In this document: positions 1 through 12,173 of the stretch, piece after piece | How positions within the stretch are numbered: the first letter of the stretch is position 1 | How the letters are laid out: every line of letters starts with the position of its first letter | NCBI RefSeq assembly: GCF_001411555.2 | Contig: NC_049912.1 | Location: forward strand, 23,941,722 to 24,005,721 | Length of the DNA stretch: 64,000 bases | DNA from: Juglans regia | Lineage: Eukaryota > Streptophyta > Magnoliopsida > Fagales > Juglandaceae | Direction of reading: 5' to 3' | Program-made: the position numbers and the translations under genes | Notes under the pieces: model-generated | Told to the model about the DNA's origin: nothing | Seen by the model: the letters and a program-made list of their open reading frames with translations, nothing else | Databases searched by the model: none

Positions 1-161
1 CATAGATTTATGATTATCTTTATATTTATTATACGTGTTGTTTTAATTAATATACATCTTAAAATTCATATCTACCATGTTATAAATGCAGTATCACTTT
101 CAATAAGGAATACGTGCCTTGCACGTAAGCTCTTATCTAGCTAGTATGTATGTATGTGTGT

Positions 162-194
<33 letters not shown>

Positions 195-1979
195 GTCATC
201 ATATTGATATGCCTCTTCCTTTACGGCTCTTCTTTTTGCCGTTATTAGTTTACATCATAGTTTATTTCCACGTGTTAAGCAATTCACTCTTGTCCAAGCA
301 ACGACACAGGAATACAAAAGAGACAGTACTATTATATACTATACTGAAGTTAATTACCAAGTCATTATTCTTAATTAAATAATGCACATGATACATGATC
401 TGCATTTATATATTAATTACGACGGAGAAAGATAGAGAATTAATAGACGAGTGAGAGTGAAAATGAAAGGGAGACATATTGCATTACCACAAACCCATGC
501 AAATCATATTTAACTTTCTTATAAGAATTAATGTGAATTCAATGATTGGTAATAATTAACTGATCATGGCACAAATTTGGATTATAGCAACATCATAATC
601 CCCGCCCACCATTTTCCTCAAAAGATGGACGATATTTTGCGTAGGATAGTGCTACAAGGACCGATGATCAATCGAAGGACTCAAACCGATAAGTACAAAT
701 GAATTTTTTTTATTTTTGTCTTTTTTTAATCATTTTTTATATATATTTAAATATTTTTAAGAACAAAAAAAAATATCAATTCATTAATATTCACTTTCTT
801 AACTATTGAATAAAAAAAATTAAAAATAAAAATTAAAAAGTCAATCAATCATTTTTATCAGTCACTTTTATTGATTCAACTAACATTTTCTATTTTGCAT
901 AATAAATGAGAAATCATGAAGTTTAGAGTGTGTGCTTCTTGAATCCGAATTATATAAATATATATATATATATAAGAGTATGGTGTAAATATATAGTGCT
1001 ATTTATTTTAAAATTTATCGTTACTAATCATATGTTTTACGTGGAATAGTTTAAGTCGTTGCTATTAAGTGGTTAGCACATGAAATCATTTAAAATCATG
1101 TATTACGTACATCATTAATTAAGTATAATTAAAAATAATAAAATAAATCGTTCATAATATTTAATTAAGAAGGCAAGTACAACTTGCATTTGGAAGGAAA
1201 CCTTAAAAAAAAGTAAAAAATAAAAAGAGAAAGAAAAGGACAGCGGTACTATAGATTACATTATAGGTACTGTTTAATTCTTAGTGCCAACTTGTTCAAG
1301 CATCTTCCTTTCTTCTTCCTGGTGAGTTACCTTGCATCAAAGGTGATCATTTTTTAATTAGAATTTGTTAGCAATTCTATAATCTATTCTTTAAAGATAA
1401 AATATTAATGTTAAATTAAACATGATTTGATATTTTGTTATAACAAAATTTGTCACTTTCAACATATATATTTATAAAATATGGTACATATTAAGGCGAC
1501 AACTATCGGGTTGGTAACGTTGATGTAAGAAAATCATATTCATTTATTGATGCACGACACTATATGTTTAAAATTACTGAAGGTCCTTGATCTCATGCTG
1601 CTGTAAGGAGTTAAAATAAAAATCTTGTTAACTTACTTTAATTCGACCGATGGTACTCATGGTATATATATAATGTCAATGTTTGGATTAACGCATTTTA
1701 TATTTCTTTAAATCCCAACTTACTAGAAATCATGTCCAACAACTGACGTGGCATAGTGACATGTTATCACGAAATTATTTTTATTTTTATTTTTTTTCTA
1801 TTTTTCTATTTTTCCCGCTCCTAAGTTCTCCTCACCACATACCTGCTGATGAGGGGGACAAGGTCAGTTTCAGGGATCCATTTTGTACAAAAAATAATGA
1901 ACTCATGAAGAGTGTACGTACTTTGAGAGTGCTGTGTACGTGAATAAAGTAGTAGGTGTGGTATGACAATTAGCAAAGT
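1..1979. other. AT-rich intergenic DNA
   Basis: No gene is recognisable here. The short open frames are AT-rich, have no recognisable domain and look like chance. A TA microsatellite sits at about 165-193. About 650-905 has the look of a degenerate MITE: a core with CACTTTCTTAACTATTGAAT near 790 recurs near 15750, 61330 and 61995, in both orientations. Confidence 0.6.
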
Positions 1980-2119
1980 TACTACAAGAAAATTATTTAT
2001 TTGTGACTAATTATTTTTTATAAAAATGATTATTTTCTGTTAAAATGAGTATGTTTTTATTGTAAATAGTCATTCTCGTCGCAAATAATTCGTTACAAAT
2101 ATTTATTTTTCTTATAGTG
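1980..2119. mobile_element. Small CACTA-like MITE
   Basis: The left end reads ACTACAAGAAAATTATTTA. The right end, reverse-complemented, reads CACTATAAGAAAAATAAATA. These are the imperfect terminal inverted repeats typical of CACTA elements, and about 40 bases can be paired. Subterminal TTGTGAC and GTCGCAAATAATTCGTTACAA motifs also resemble CACTA ends. The leftmost two bases are degenerate and no target duplication was established. It has no coding capacity. Confidence 0.55.
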
Positions 2120-2358
2120 TGATTAATGAAATAGTGAGTTCTGAGAGTGACAATTGTACTTGAGTGTACGTCCTAAACCCTTTGTAAGTTTGTCAATTTT
2201 ATAATTAAATAATTTTAGTTAATTTGGTGTCAAAGAGCTTCTTCTCCAAACCCAACATTATATTAGTGTCTGGAACTTTACAGACCCACAGATGACATGC
2301 ATGCAGACCTCTTCAAATCATCGGTAAATGTTGAACGATTCCACATAATTTGCATCGA

Positions 2359-2393
<35 letters not shown>

Positions 2394-3422
2394 TCATCTT
2401 TCTATATTATTAATTATATATATATTGGCAATTTGCAGACAACCACCCACATATATATCCAACCGTACGTGCGTACAACGTTGGGGTTCCTTTTCGGACT
2501 GCAGCACGTCCATTGGTTGAAGGTAACATTGGAATATTCAAAAGTGAGGATGAAAGACCAGGTATATATTAATAGCAATGGTCAAAATAAATTAAGTACC
2601 TCCCATGCCAGCAGCAGAATCAGTCCATTCCTTACATCTATATGTCATCTTTCATATGTATATTCTATATTTTTTCGCACTTTACAATAAATAGTAAAAA
2701 GAATGGACAAAGGAAACTACAAATGTTGGGTGACAGGATCGGTCGATGAAGTAGTAGAACATAGTATTTGATCCCAACATTTGTAGAATTAGGGTATTAA
2801 GCCCAGGGTAAAGGCCCGTTCTAAGCTTAATATTGATGATCCAACAAAACATTCAAGGTAGGATCGCATTTGTGTTCCTTCTTCCCTCGTTTTTCCTGGC
2901 CCGAGACCTAGAGCCCATTAATTGTCTATTAATTTGAAGTTTTGAATGATCCTTGAAGAAATTTAGAATCCCAACTTCTTTTTGCCCAAAGTTGAGGATA
3001 AACAGTTTCATCTTTAAAAGATTCTTACAATTCCATATGAATTATAGAAACAGTATAAGTAAGAGCCCAAAGGTGATGATCTTCCATCATCAAAATCTTG
3101 TTCACCTTGATGGCCTGATTGATTCTCTTTCCATCTCTTGATTTTGCTCTTCCCTTCTTTAGTTTCTTCCTACAATTTGGTTTTGCATTATGTATTGAAA
3201 TTTTGAAACTGTTAGAAAAACTAGATCAAAATACTTAGCAAAAACGTTTACTTTGAGCGACAACTCATAGATTGAGTGCACTCTAAGAGGGGCTATCTAT
3301 ATATAGCCCCTACAATTGTAACCCGCGGTTGGCCTTATAGGCTAGCCATCAAAACTCATGAAGTGAATATTAAGTCACTTCATAATCCCTATGACACCCC
3401 TTTACTGCATAAACATTGCTCC
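2120..3422. other. Intergenic DNA with TA microsatellite
   Basis: No supported gene. A TA dinucleotide run lies at about 2361-2391. Open frames at 2433-2690 and 2953-3141 have no recognisable domain. Confidence 0.55.
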
Positions 3423-3425
3423 TTA

Positions 3426-4489
3426 GAGCATTAGTAGTGGGCTCAACAAACTTTAGCTAAAATTTGACTAAGAAATGTACTTTTACAAATTTAGCTAGCT
3501 ACTTTTCAATAACATCAAATAACAGGCTCAACAAATCTTTCACTATTCTATTAAAATAATGATTTTGAATTTTTCATTTATTTTAATTCTAATTGTAATT
3601 TGAATTTCTCCAACGGTTATATTTTTTAACGGCTATATTTTTCTAACGGTTATATTTTTTAACGGCTATATTTTTCTAACGGAATTATCAACATTTGAAG
3701 TGAACAAACTAGTTTGCCAACAAGAGTAGTTAAAAGTGGTTGGAAAATTGGCCTTGTAGCATAAATAAATATTTATGCGTTTGAAGATGCATCATCAAGA
3801 GCCATAAAAAGCTCTTAAATGAGATACTATTCTAGAACCCTTCAGTATTCTAGACACTTCACTTCCTAGAATTTACTACAAACATTGGAAGTACAGAAAG
3901 TTATGGACCACAATAATTTCCAACAAAAACAACATGGATATCATAGAGTCTTAAGAGTCTCTGTTTGAAAATCAAAATCAAGAAGGCAGAACATATAATT
4001 TCGGGCATAAAAGATATATATAAAAAAAGAAGAAGTATGGAGCTCTACTGCAACTAATAGATGTTGGACACAGTGTCCACAAATGATGATCGTAGAAATT
4101 TCACACAAAGATACAAACAAAAACATACCCTGTAGTGAAGCAGCAGAGAAAATTAGTTTATCTTTTCGGTGGTCCCCAAAGAAAGATCCAAGCGTTTGTA
4201 AGAATTGTATAATTGTTTAGAGTCAAGTGTCAACTGAAGTAAAATAATTATCCAAAAAAGCAGCGGGAGTGAAAATTTTCCTTCCACTGCGCGGGAGAGA
4301 TAAGGGGGAATGAATATTTTAGTCAAAAGTAATATTTGACTAGTCTCATTTGGCTCAATAAATTTAGCCAGCCCATTCATCCAAAGTTAAAATTACTGTT
4401 CATTTAGCTAGCCCATTACTACACTTTTTTTTACACTTTAGTTATTCTTTAGCTAAAATTTGATTTTAGCTAGCCCACTACTAGTAATC
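3426..4489. mobile_element. PIF/Harbinger-type non-autonomous element, 1.06 kb
   Basis: The element begins GAGCATTAGTAGTGGGC. The reverse complement of its right end is GATTACTAGTAGTGGGC. Both sides are flanked by TTA (3423-3425 and 4490-4492), the usual 3-bp target of PIF/Harbinger transposons. A second inner match (AGCTAAAATTTGA near both ends) extends the inverted repeat. No transposase is visible; small minus-strand frames inside are not recognisable. The start GAGCATT is shared with the MITEs at 5049 and 27358. Confidence 0.75.
3606..3682. repeat. Tandem AACGG(T/C)TATATTTTT repeat
   Basis: Four alternating units of about 19 bp, of the form AACGGTTATATTTTTT and AACGGCTATATTTTTCT, repeat in order (a 38-bp higher-order period, twice) inside the Harbinger-type element. 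Confidence 0.8.
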
Positions 4490-4770
4490 TTAAACACCTA
4501 TGACCTTTTGTTATTTGTTTGTTTGTTTTCTTCTTTCTACTACATGCCTTGTGCACACACTGGCCATTGATAGGTAGGCCACCGCCCGCACTTAGATTGC
4601 TATTGTGAAATTATTATTATTTTTTTCAAAAAATTTAAATTGATTTAAAGAGATAGATTTTATTATTTAGCTCTTATCTTAACACTTTCTCTTATGTGTG
4701 GGCCAGACTCCATTTTAATGAGTAAGCCGAACACGTGTAATATTTAATTAAATGAATAGAGTATAGAGTT

Positions 4771-5554
4771 AGGTTGCGTTTGGATGTTAAGCTAAATTGA
4801 GATGAGTCTAGTTTTTTATGAATAATAATGAGTTGAGATAATGTAATGATTTTTATTAGACCTACTTAATATGAGTTTATATGCATTTATGAGGTGTTTA
4901 AAAATGTTGTGGGTCCTGATAGTAAAGAGGTGTTGAGTTGGAAAAAGTTGTGAGTTTCACGTGTAAATGTCTTGAGTTGAATGATATTTAATAATTTGTG
5001 AGTTGTGTGTTTAGATGTTGAGTTATACTTAAATTTGAACTCAACTTAGAGCATTCTCATTAGATTGACTAAATTCATCTTCAAAATTTAGCCAATATAA
5101 CACTTTTTTATATTTGCCTATTCCATTTAAATTCAATTTTCACATTGGATTAGCTATTCATTCTCTATATAATAATAAAATATTATTAAATTAATAATTT
5201 ATTTGTATTACATTTTATAATTCTACCAATTTAATATTAATAATAATTATATTATAATTAAATTAATATTAAAAAAATCATATTTTCAAACATCATTTAA
5301 TACTAATAAAAAAAATTGAGATTAAACTTAATTGGAGTGAGAAATTATTATTTTAATGTTTGGTGAACTAATTGTGGTTCTCTATATTTGACTAATCATT
5401 GTAGCAGAAATTCAAATTATTTTAGAGATGTCCAATCCAATATAGAGTCTTTTTAGTACAAATTGTCTAAATTTTAACTAATCTCCTCATTTGGCCAAGC
5501 CAATTAAGAATGCTCTTAGACGAACTCAATTGCATCCCGTTCTAAACGTAACCT
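4771..5554. mobile_element. MITE with GTTTGGAT-type ends, split by a second MITE
   Basis: The left end AGGTTGCGTTTGGATGTTA pairs with the reverse complement of the right end, AGGTTACGTTTAGAACGGG. The interior has the GAGATGAG and TTGAGTT runs common to this family. The body stops at ACTCAACTTA (5048), resumes at about 5516 with GACGAACTCAATTG, and is interrupted by a complete Harbinger-type MITE. Flanks AGAGTT and AGAATT may be a decayed target duplication. Confidence 0.7.
5049..5515. mobile_element. Harbinger-type MITE nested in another MITE
   Basis: Starts GAGCATTCTCATTAGATTG and ends AAGCCAATTAAGAATGCTC, so the ends are inverted repeats. It is flanked by TTA at 5046-5048 and 5516-5518. 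The interior is AT-rich and non-coding. It sits inside the element at 4771-5554 and is therefore the younger insertion. Confidence 0.8.
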
Positions 5555-6319
5555 AGAATTCGAAATGACTTTTGCTCTGATATCATGATAAAATTCTTTT
5601 CATAATACTATGAAAAATGCTTCTCATCAAAATAGAGATCTTAAATTCAAATTTTGACTCTATATTTTATTTTATTTAATTAAATATTTTATGTATAAAA
5701 CTTATTTATTAAAAAAATTAGAAGTATTATATAAATTAAATAATAAAATTTACTCCGTATAGTCGATCGATGATTTCCGATTGATGGCCATTGAAAAGTG
5801 TCCAGTAATTTGACCCAAGTTGACGCAAGGAATACAAATTTAAAAAAAAAAAAAAAGGAACCCAAAGCAGTGAAGCGCACACATAATTCTGTTACATATT
5901 TCAACACCGTCAGATCTGAACACCATCATCCTCAGATAATCGCACTGAGACATGTCACACCAACCGCCCAAATCCACGCTAAAATACTCGTCTGTCATCA
6001 GGAAGTCTATCAGCTGATCGTGACGCTAGCCTTAGCTGCCCTTCCGTCCACCGGATAATGGCGGTCCTTTTCAGGAAAAGAATACGCTGACGCGGCGCTT
6101 TCCTTTTTCTTTTCTTTTCCGTCAAAACACGAATCTCTCTCTCAAACCAGAGGGAGAGAATATTTTCTTTACGATAATCATTCTTTTTTTCGTTGAATTT
6201 CTTCGGTGGCTGCTTTTTATCCTTCTTTCGTCTCCTTACACTTTCTTTGTCCTCTGTCTTTCTCTCTACACTCTCTCTCTCTCTCTCTCTCTCATTGTGA
6301 GCTTGCAACCAAAGCAGCC
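5555..6319 (+). promoter_or_regulatory. Upstream region and leader of the ADF gene
   Basis: No separate gene is supported. The last 130 bases before the ADF start are very pyrimidine-rich, including a CT run at 6271-6294, which is common in plant 5' leaders. The transcription start cannot be fixed by eye. Confidence 0.45.
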
Positions 6320-9049
6320 ATGTCTTACCGGGGGAGGGGGGTAAGCTTAAGCTTTCACCACAAGTTTTCATTTCGTTTTCTTTGTTTTTTTCGCTTCGTT
6401 TTGTTTTTGCAATCGTTTCCTTTAGATCTAATGTTTCAGTGCTTTATTTTTAAGTATTATTATTATGAGTTGCGTGCATGTAAATCTGAGATAGATCTTA
6501 TTCTATTGTACTTCAGAGTAACTTTCTTTAAAGTTCTCGGCTTTGATTTGTTGGAGTTTTTACTCCAAAAACTCGAAGATAGCTTTGCATTACTAATTTT
6601 CCGTTTCTACTGTGTCCGACTTTCTGATTCCTTGACTTGAAAGGCTTTTAGGTTTGATTTGAATGCCAGTAGTTATTCTGTGTTTAGTTGCATGCAAATG
6701 GGGGGAGGAGATTTTTTTTTTTATAAGCAAGCAAATGGGGGGAAGAGATATATATTTCAATGAGATATTTTTCTTCTTTTTTTTTTAATGGGTAAAAAAA
6801 TCGTTAAGTCTTTACACAGCAAAAGCGGAATTTTTTAAATTGGGATCCACTGCATTGGCATTACGAATTTAATTCCCATATTTATGATCAATTGTAGTCT
6901 TACACCGTTAGCTCTTAAGAAACGTCTGTGCCCTCATGTTGTAAGGAATTGCATAACCTGGGAAAATCTTGAAGCATTGTGCATATCAAGATTGACTGCA
7001 TTAGAAATTGTGCTTCATGAACGATTGTTGTTGTTGGGAGCAGCCATAACTTTAGGCCATGTCTTGGACCAGAGAAGAAAAGAAAGAGCGAATTGGAAAA
7101 AATTGGAATACTCTTGTGTGCCCCCTTAACCATGGACAAACCTGAAACCTAGCCTAGCCCCACCAACAGAAACCTCCCAAAGAAAAGATGTTCATATGGG
7201 GCTGGAAAGACAATATCGGGACATTGACTTGAAGGATATTTGTGGGATCGTCATGTTTGACAAAAGTCGCAAATAATATGGAAGTCTCTTTGGTATATTG
7301 TTATAGTTGTACTATTATTGGCATCACAAATAATTACGCTTCATTTGCAATATAGCTGATGATCAAGTAACTTTCGAATTTCATTTTCAGACAAATGCTT
7401 CCTCTGGCATGGGCGTTGCTGAGCAAAGCATGACCACGTACCTTGAACTGCAGAGGAAGAAGGTGCACCGCTATGTAATTTTCAAGATTGATGAGAAGAA
7501 AAAAGAGGTTGTGGTCGAAAAAACTGGAGGCCCAGCTGAAAGCTACGATGACTTAACTGCATCTTTGCCAGAGAATGATTGCCGATATGCAGTTTATGAC
7601 TATGACTTTGTGACTTCTGAGAACTGCCAGAAGAGCAAGATATTTTTTATTGCATGGTTGGTCTAGTTTGCAAATGCTTAACTCTCTATCATTTTAGGTC
7701 CTGTTTTACTTATAAAAAAAAAAGTCATTTTAGGTCCTGTTATTGTGCAATTGCACTCATCAAAGGTGCCTTAGGTCCTGTTATTTTAAATTCAGGCTAA
7801 TATTCTGTTCACGCCAGTGATACTGATACTGTCATGGGTTTGTTTCATCAGCAAAGCCTATAGTGCCGTACTTGCAGTCTAAATTCATTAGTTGAGTTTA
7901 TTTATTTATTTTTTCGTTTGAATGAGAATGAGAAGGAGCCAGTCATACATTACCACCTTGTGTTCTTCCCTCAGCGTGTTATGTCGATGGACTTATATGA
8001 TCTGTTAGGTTGATCATTTTTTGCATGTTCTCTGATTATTACTCTTAACACAAGTCAATATCACAACGTTATTTTCCTGGGAACATGTTGTTTATCATTG
8101 TCGTTATAGTACTTAGCTTCCCTTCATCATTTCCTTGATTCCTCTCTATCATCATGGTTTCTCCTGACTTTATAAACTCGTCATTATGTGGTTGCCAATG
8201 TTCGTCTGTATGGAGAATAGCTTATAATACATGTTTGTGGCTCCCATAGACCTTTTTCTTATCACTAGATGCCCCTATGCACTATTACACAAAAAGTGTG
8301 TAAACTTAATGGACCTTACCACGATGATATGCCCTTTTTCTGTTGGGATATCATCCTTGGTGTTCCGCGTTTGTAGACAGAGTGCTAATGAATTGGATGG
8401 CATTGAGATTTCTCTATGGTAAGTGCTATGGCGTGAGCGTTTGGAGAGGATGCTTTCATTAGTAGAGGATTTCTTGTGTTTGAATCTTGTAATAATATGG
8501 TTAAAGTAATATTTGAATCGATTGGTGGTCTTGAGGATAATTGTGCCCTTTCTTTGGTATCATGGCCCACTATGTTTTAGTATACGGTTAAAAACATTGA
8601 TGTTTGATAATTTTTCAGAGTTGGTATGTGGTCTCCATGGAAGTGATGCTGGAGATAGATCTTGGCGAGGGCCATTTTGTGAATTGCTGAAGTTCTTATT
8701 TGTTCTATATTCATTTATGTGGCTATGGTAATGTATATATAGATTTCAATGTTTGGATAATTTTAAGCTTCTGACTTTCATTTCCTTGTGAAAGGATCTT
8801 AAAGCAGGGGAATATATTTAGCTGTAGTTCTGTGTTTTAATTTAATTTATTTGTTTCCAATAACTCTGGTGTTAACGTTTTTGTTTTCAATAATCTAGGT
8901 CTCCTGCTGTATCTAGAATCCGTGCTAAGATGCTCTATGCAACATCAAAGGAAAGGTTCAGAAGGGAGCTGGCGGGCATCCATTATGAGATTCAGGCAAC
9001 AGACCCAACTGAAATGGATCTTGAAGTCCTCAGAGACCGCGCAAACTAA
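6320..9049 (+). CDS. ADF6: Actin-depolymerizing factor (ADF/cofilin), ADF6-like
   Basis: Three exons: 6320-6340, 7391-7656 and 8899-9049, giving 145 residues. Exon 1 codes only MSYRGRG, the usual tiny first exon of plant ADFs. Intron 1 is GTAAGC...TTTCAG and intron 2 is GTTGGT...ATCTAG. The product is one ADF-homology domain that binds G- and F-actin and promotes filament turnover in the cytoplasm. Visible family hallmarks are [17 protein letters not shown] (about 28-44), the [13 protein letters not shown] core, the long actin-binding helix region after [11 protein letters not shown], and [19 protein letters not shown] near the C terminus. The extended N terminus ending SGMGVAEQS matches the ADF6 subgroup as I remember it. 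Splice sites join in frame and length fits the family (about 140-146). The paralogue assignment is from memory; the family call is secure. Confidence 0.93.
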
Positions 9050-12000
9050 GCACTCGTTTCAAAGGTTTTGTTATCAGAGAACAGCTGGGGGGGTTGTCTT
9101 TGGTGACCGAATGAAATACAATTTCATTCTTCAATTAGTTGCACACAAAATACATATAGCTTAACTATCAAATAATGGCCACCTGAGAAGGCTGATTGGG
9201 GGCTCGTGGCTATGATACCCGATACAGGGGAATTTGGGCTTCCTTATTGCCATGATGCTTCCCAGGTGAAAATGGGTATGTTACGTGTACTGATAATTTG
9301 ACTGCTATTCTACTAATATGGATATTGTATCAGTGGTCCACGCTTGAATTCATTTCATTGCTTGTCATGGCAAATTATGGTTTCCTGAACAAACTACTTG
9401 GCCCCCAACTTTTTAGGATTTTATTGCTGGGGTCTGTAGTTTCCAATCTTGGGTTTTCTTATAACATTGTTGTCAGCAAATTCTGGTGATCATGTATATG
9501 ATACTGATGTTTTGTCTCGAAAAGAACCTGTTTACTGCCAAGAAATTTTGCTTTGAGGTTTTTGCTCAATGCAGATCTCTCATCTAGTTGTCATAGTTTA
9601 CATGACGAGTTCTTCAGTTTGTTCATTCAACTGAGTTTGTGTCTGGAGATAAGAAATCAGGCACCCAAACTATATGTTTAAGGTAGAATGGAGCTTATAT
9701 GAAATGGTGCCATGCATGATGTCTAGCTTCCATATGCATTTTGAGAGGAACTTCGATCTATGTTGTGCTCCCTTCTGATGGACCTTTTTGATGGCCACAT
9801 GTGTAGATTTCTATATGCCTTTCCGTAATAGGCTTTTCAAGTAAAATGAGTTGGACCACAGAATGGAATCATTTGAGGTGGGATGGATCCATGTTTAGGG
9901 TTATGGGGCATGTCGTGCGTCTTGTGAGTTTGATCCTCAATGGCTTGTGAATTAGGTTAGGCTTCTGGATTGGGTTTTATAATTCTTATGACATTTTTAT
10001 TACATCCGTCTCTTTTTTTTTTAACGATCTTTATTTTTACTTCTAATCATCTATTAATATTTAGAGAAACGCTTGGGCCCGGATGGGTGATAAGAATAGA
10101 TTTACACCGTCCAATAATATTATGCCACGTATGGATTCTCACAATGAAAAAATAAAACCGATTGCAGCTTATCTCTCCCATTCACCTCCTTTTGTTGCTC
10201 TCTCTCTCTCTCTCTCTCAATAATTCTCGTCCCACTCTCCTCAAGGCAACTGCTATTTTCATCCTTATCTCTTTCTCATGTCCGTACAATGCAACGTCCT
10301 TGCAAGAGATTCGAGAAAATAAACATTGAATAAATTAAAGAATGAATAGAAAGTAGATGTGAGCTTTAATGGCTTTCTCTAGTAGAATTCCAGCAAGAGA
10401 GATTGATATTTTCCAGATGAAAAAAATCCAGATCTGGGTTTGTCCCTACTTGCTCGTCTTTTCCATCCTTAATTATTTACCCAAAAAAGTTTTGAAAAAT
10501 AGTCAAAAGAGTAAATATGAGAGAACTTGCCTACAATCAGTTCTATTTGTCTTTTATAAAAAGAGTAATATTATATATATAAATAGTAAAGTACACAAGT
10601 ATTATATAGTCATTTAAAAAAAAAAATTTATTATTAAAAATTTATTTTTTTATTTTTTATATAAATCTCATATTTTTCAAATAAATAAATAAATTTGAGA
10701 CATAAAAAAATTATTTTTTAATAATAGACTCTAAATTTATTATTTTTAAAAAAAATATATGAGATTTACCTATCTTAAAATTATACTTAGCATTACTAAA
10801 TATCTGGTTGATACTTATTTAATTTACAGTTTACTACGTGTGATAAATTTTAGTTATTAAAAATTTGTGCTAGAATAAGTTGATTAAAGTAATATGTCTT
10901 GGTAATTCAAATTTTCAATTTGTGGCTGTCACATCACTAACTAATCCGACCTATTGATAAATTTTCCTTGCTTTAATTCATTTCACGAGGATACCATGCG
11001 TGAAAATTAAGTTGTCGGTGTCATGACTCATGGCAGTTCAAGAACAAAATTAAAAAAAAAAAAAAGTAAAAAAAGAAAAGAAAGATAAAAAAAGGGAAAA
11101 AGAAGTCGTATATTCAAAGATGGTTTCAATTAAATAATACTGTTGCGTCACTTGATTGTGTAGAAGAAATATTGATCTCATTTATTCTAAACGATAAGGA
11201 GATTTGAAAGATTCAAGGGCTGGTCCAAATCATTTGCCAGAAATCATCCAGAAACGTGGTACCAAACCATGAAACCATGATGTATGTCAGGGCATTTGCG
11301 GGTTCAGGTCAAACCTTAGTGGCAAGGAAGACAAACTTGCCCCTGGCCCCCTAGTATGAGAGAATCTACTTTTGTTTTCTTTCTTTTTTTTTTTTTTTGT
11401 CCCTTCCAAACCCTTTCAGGTATCAGTTTACTGTCGGGCGTTGCTTACTACACGCAGCATTGCTTTCAAGATTCTCTACGGTGGGATTTGGGAGTCGTGT
11501 TTGGCAGAGGTATGAGACAACAAGAGTACTACACGACAGCCGACAGCCGACAGCACCATCGTCCTCTATCGATCTTATTCTGCCCCACGTTATTTCACAC
11601 CAAATCCGTGAGACACTCACAAAAAGACCTTTGATCTCCGATTCACCTTGTTCCACCATAAACGCCACAGTGCATTATACAGTTCAGGGTTTGTGAAATA
11701 CATACAACAAACATAAAGCAATTGACGCCTACTTTTGGGGATTTTATCGTTGCTTTTGGTTGCTAGACTTGTGGCTTACTGGGTATATAGTATCCGTCAA
11801 ATAATTGATCAAAATAGAAGTGGCTGCAGTTCGTTCCTTTGTATCCATTATCTTCTGCGCGCCAGTTCTTTTTATTGCCTTTTATAGTCTGTTTTCACTC
11901 TAGTTGGTAATTGTGGATAATTTTCTTTGGTATGTATTACTGAGGAAAATTCTAGTTTCTCTCAGATCTATAACAACCTAACGTTTTCAATACAGAGTTC

Positions 12001-12173
12001 CAGTTGAAGAGTACAATCATGGATACTCGACCAAGGTGCAATAACAGGTTTGTAACAACGTATCAAATTCACTGCCAATAGTTTGCTGTACTGAGGTACA
12101 GGTGAAGAGAAAATACTGTAATCGCTTTGAAATTTAGAACTTTATCCTGGAGAATCGTATTCGATCGTCTAAT
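9050..12173. other. Intergenic: ADF 3' end and CRY2 upstream/leader
   Basis: About 9050-9600 is probably ADF 3' untranslated sequence. A CT run lies at 10199-10218. From about 11380 to 12173 is the likely promoter and leader of the cryptochrome gene. A possible leader splice donor, AACAGGTTTG, lies near 12047. Overlapping small frames at 11356-11696 run on both strands and resemble nothing I know, so I do not call them genes. Confidence 0.5.
10562..10800. mobile_element. Probable MITE, unclassified
   Basis: The left end AGAGTAATATTATATATATAA is roughly repeated inverted at the right end (TTATACTTAGCATTACT). Between them are A- and T-tracts arranged as a near-palindrome around the word AATAATAGACTC. 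No coding sequence and no clear target duplication. Confidence 0.45.

Noticed and set aside
6206..6640. 144-codon frame spanning the ADF first exon and intron
   Set aside because: Rich in Ser/Leu/Phe from CT-tracts and out of frame with the ADF coding sequence.
11356..11696. Overlapping 80-100-codon frames upstream of CRY2
   Set aside because: Present on both strands with no recognisable motif; more likely CRY2 leader or promoter DNA.
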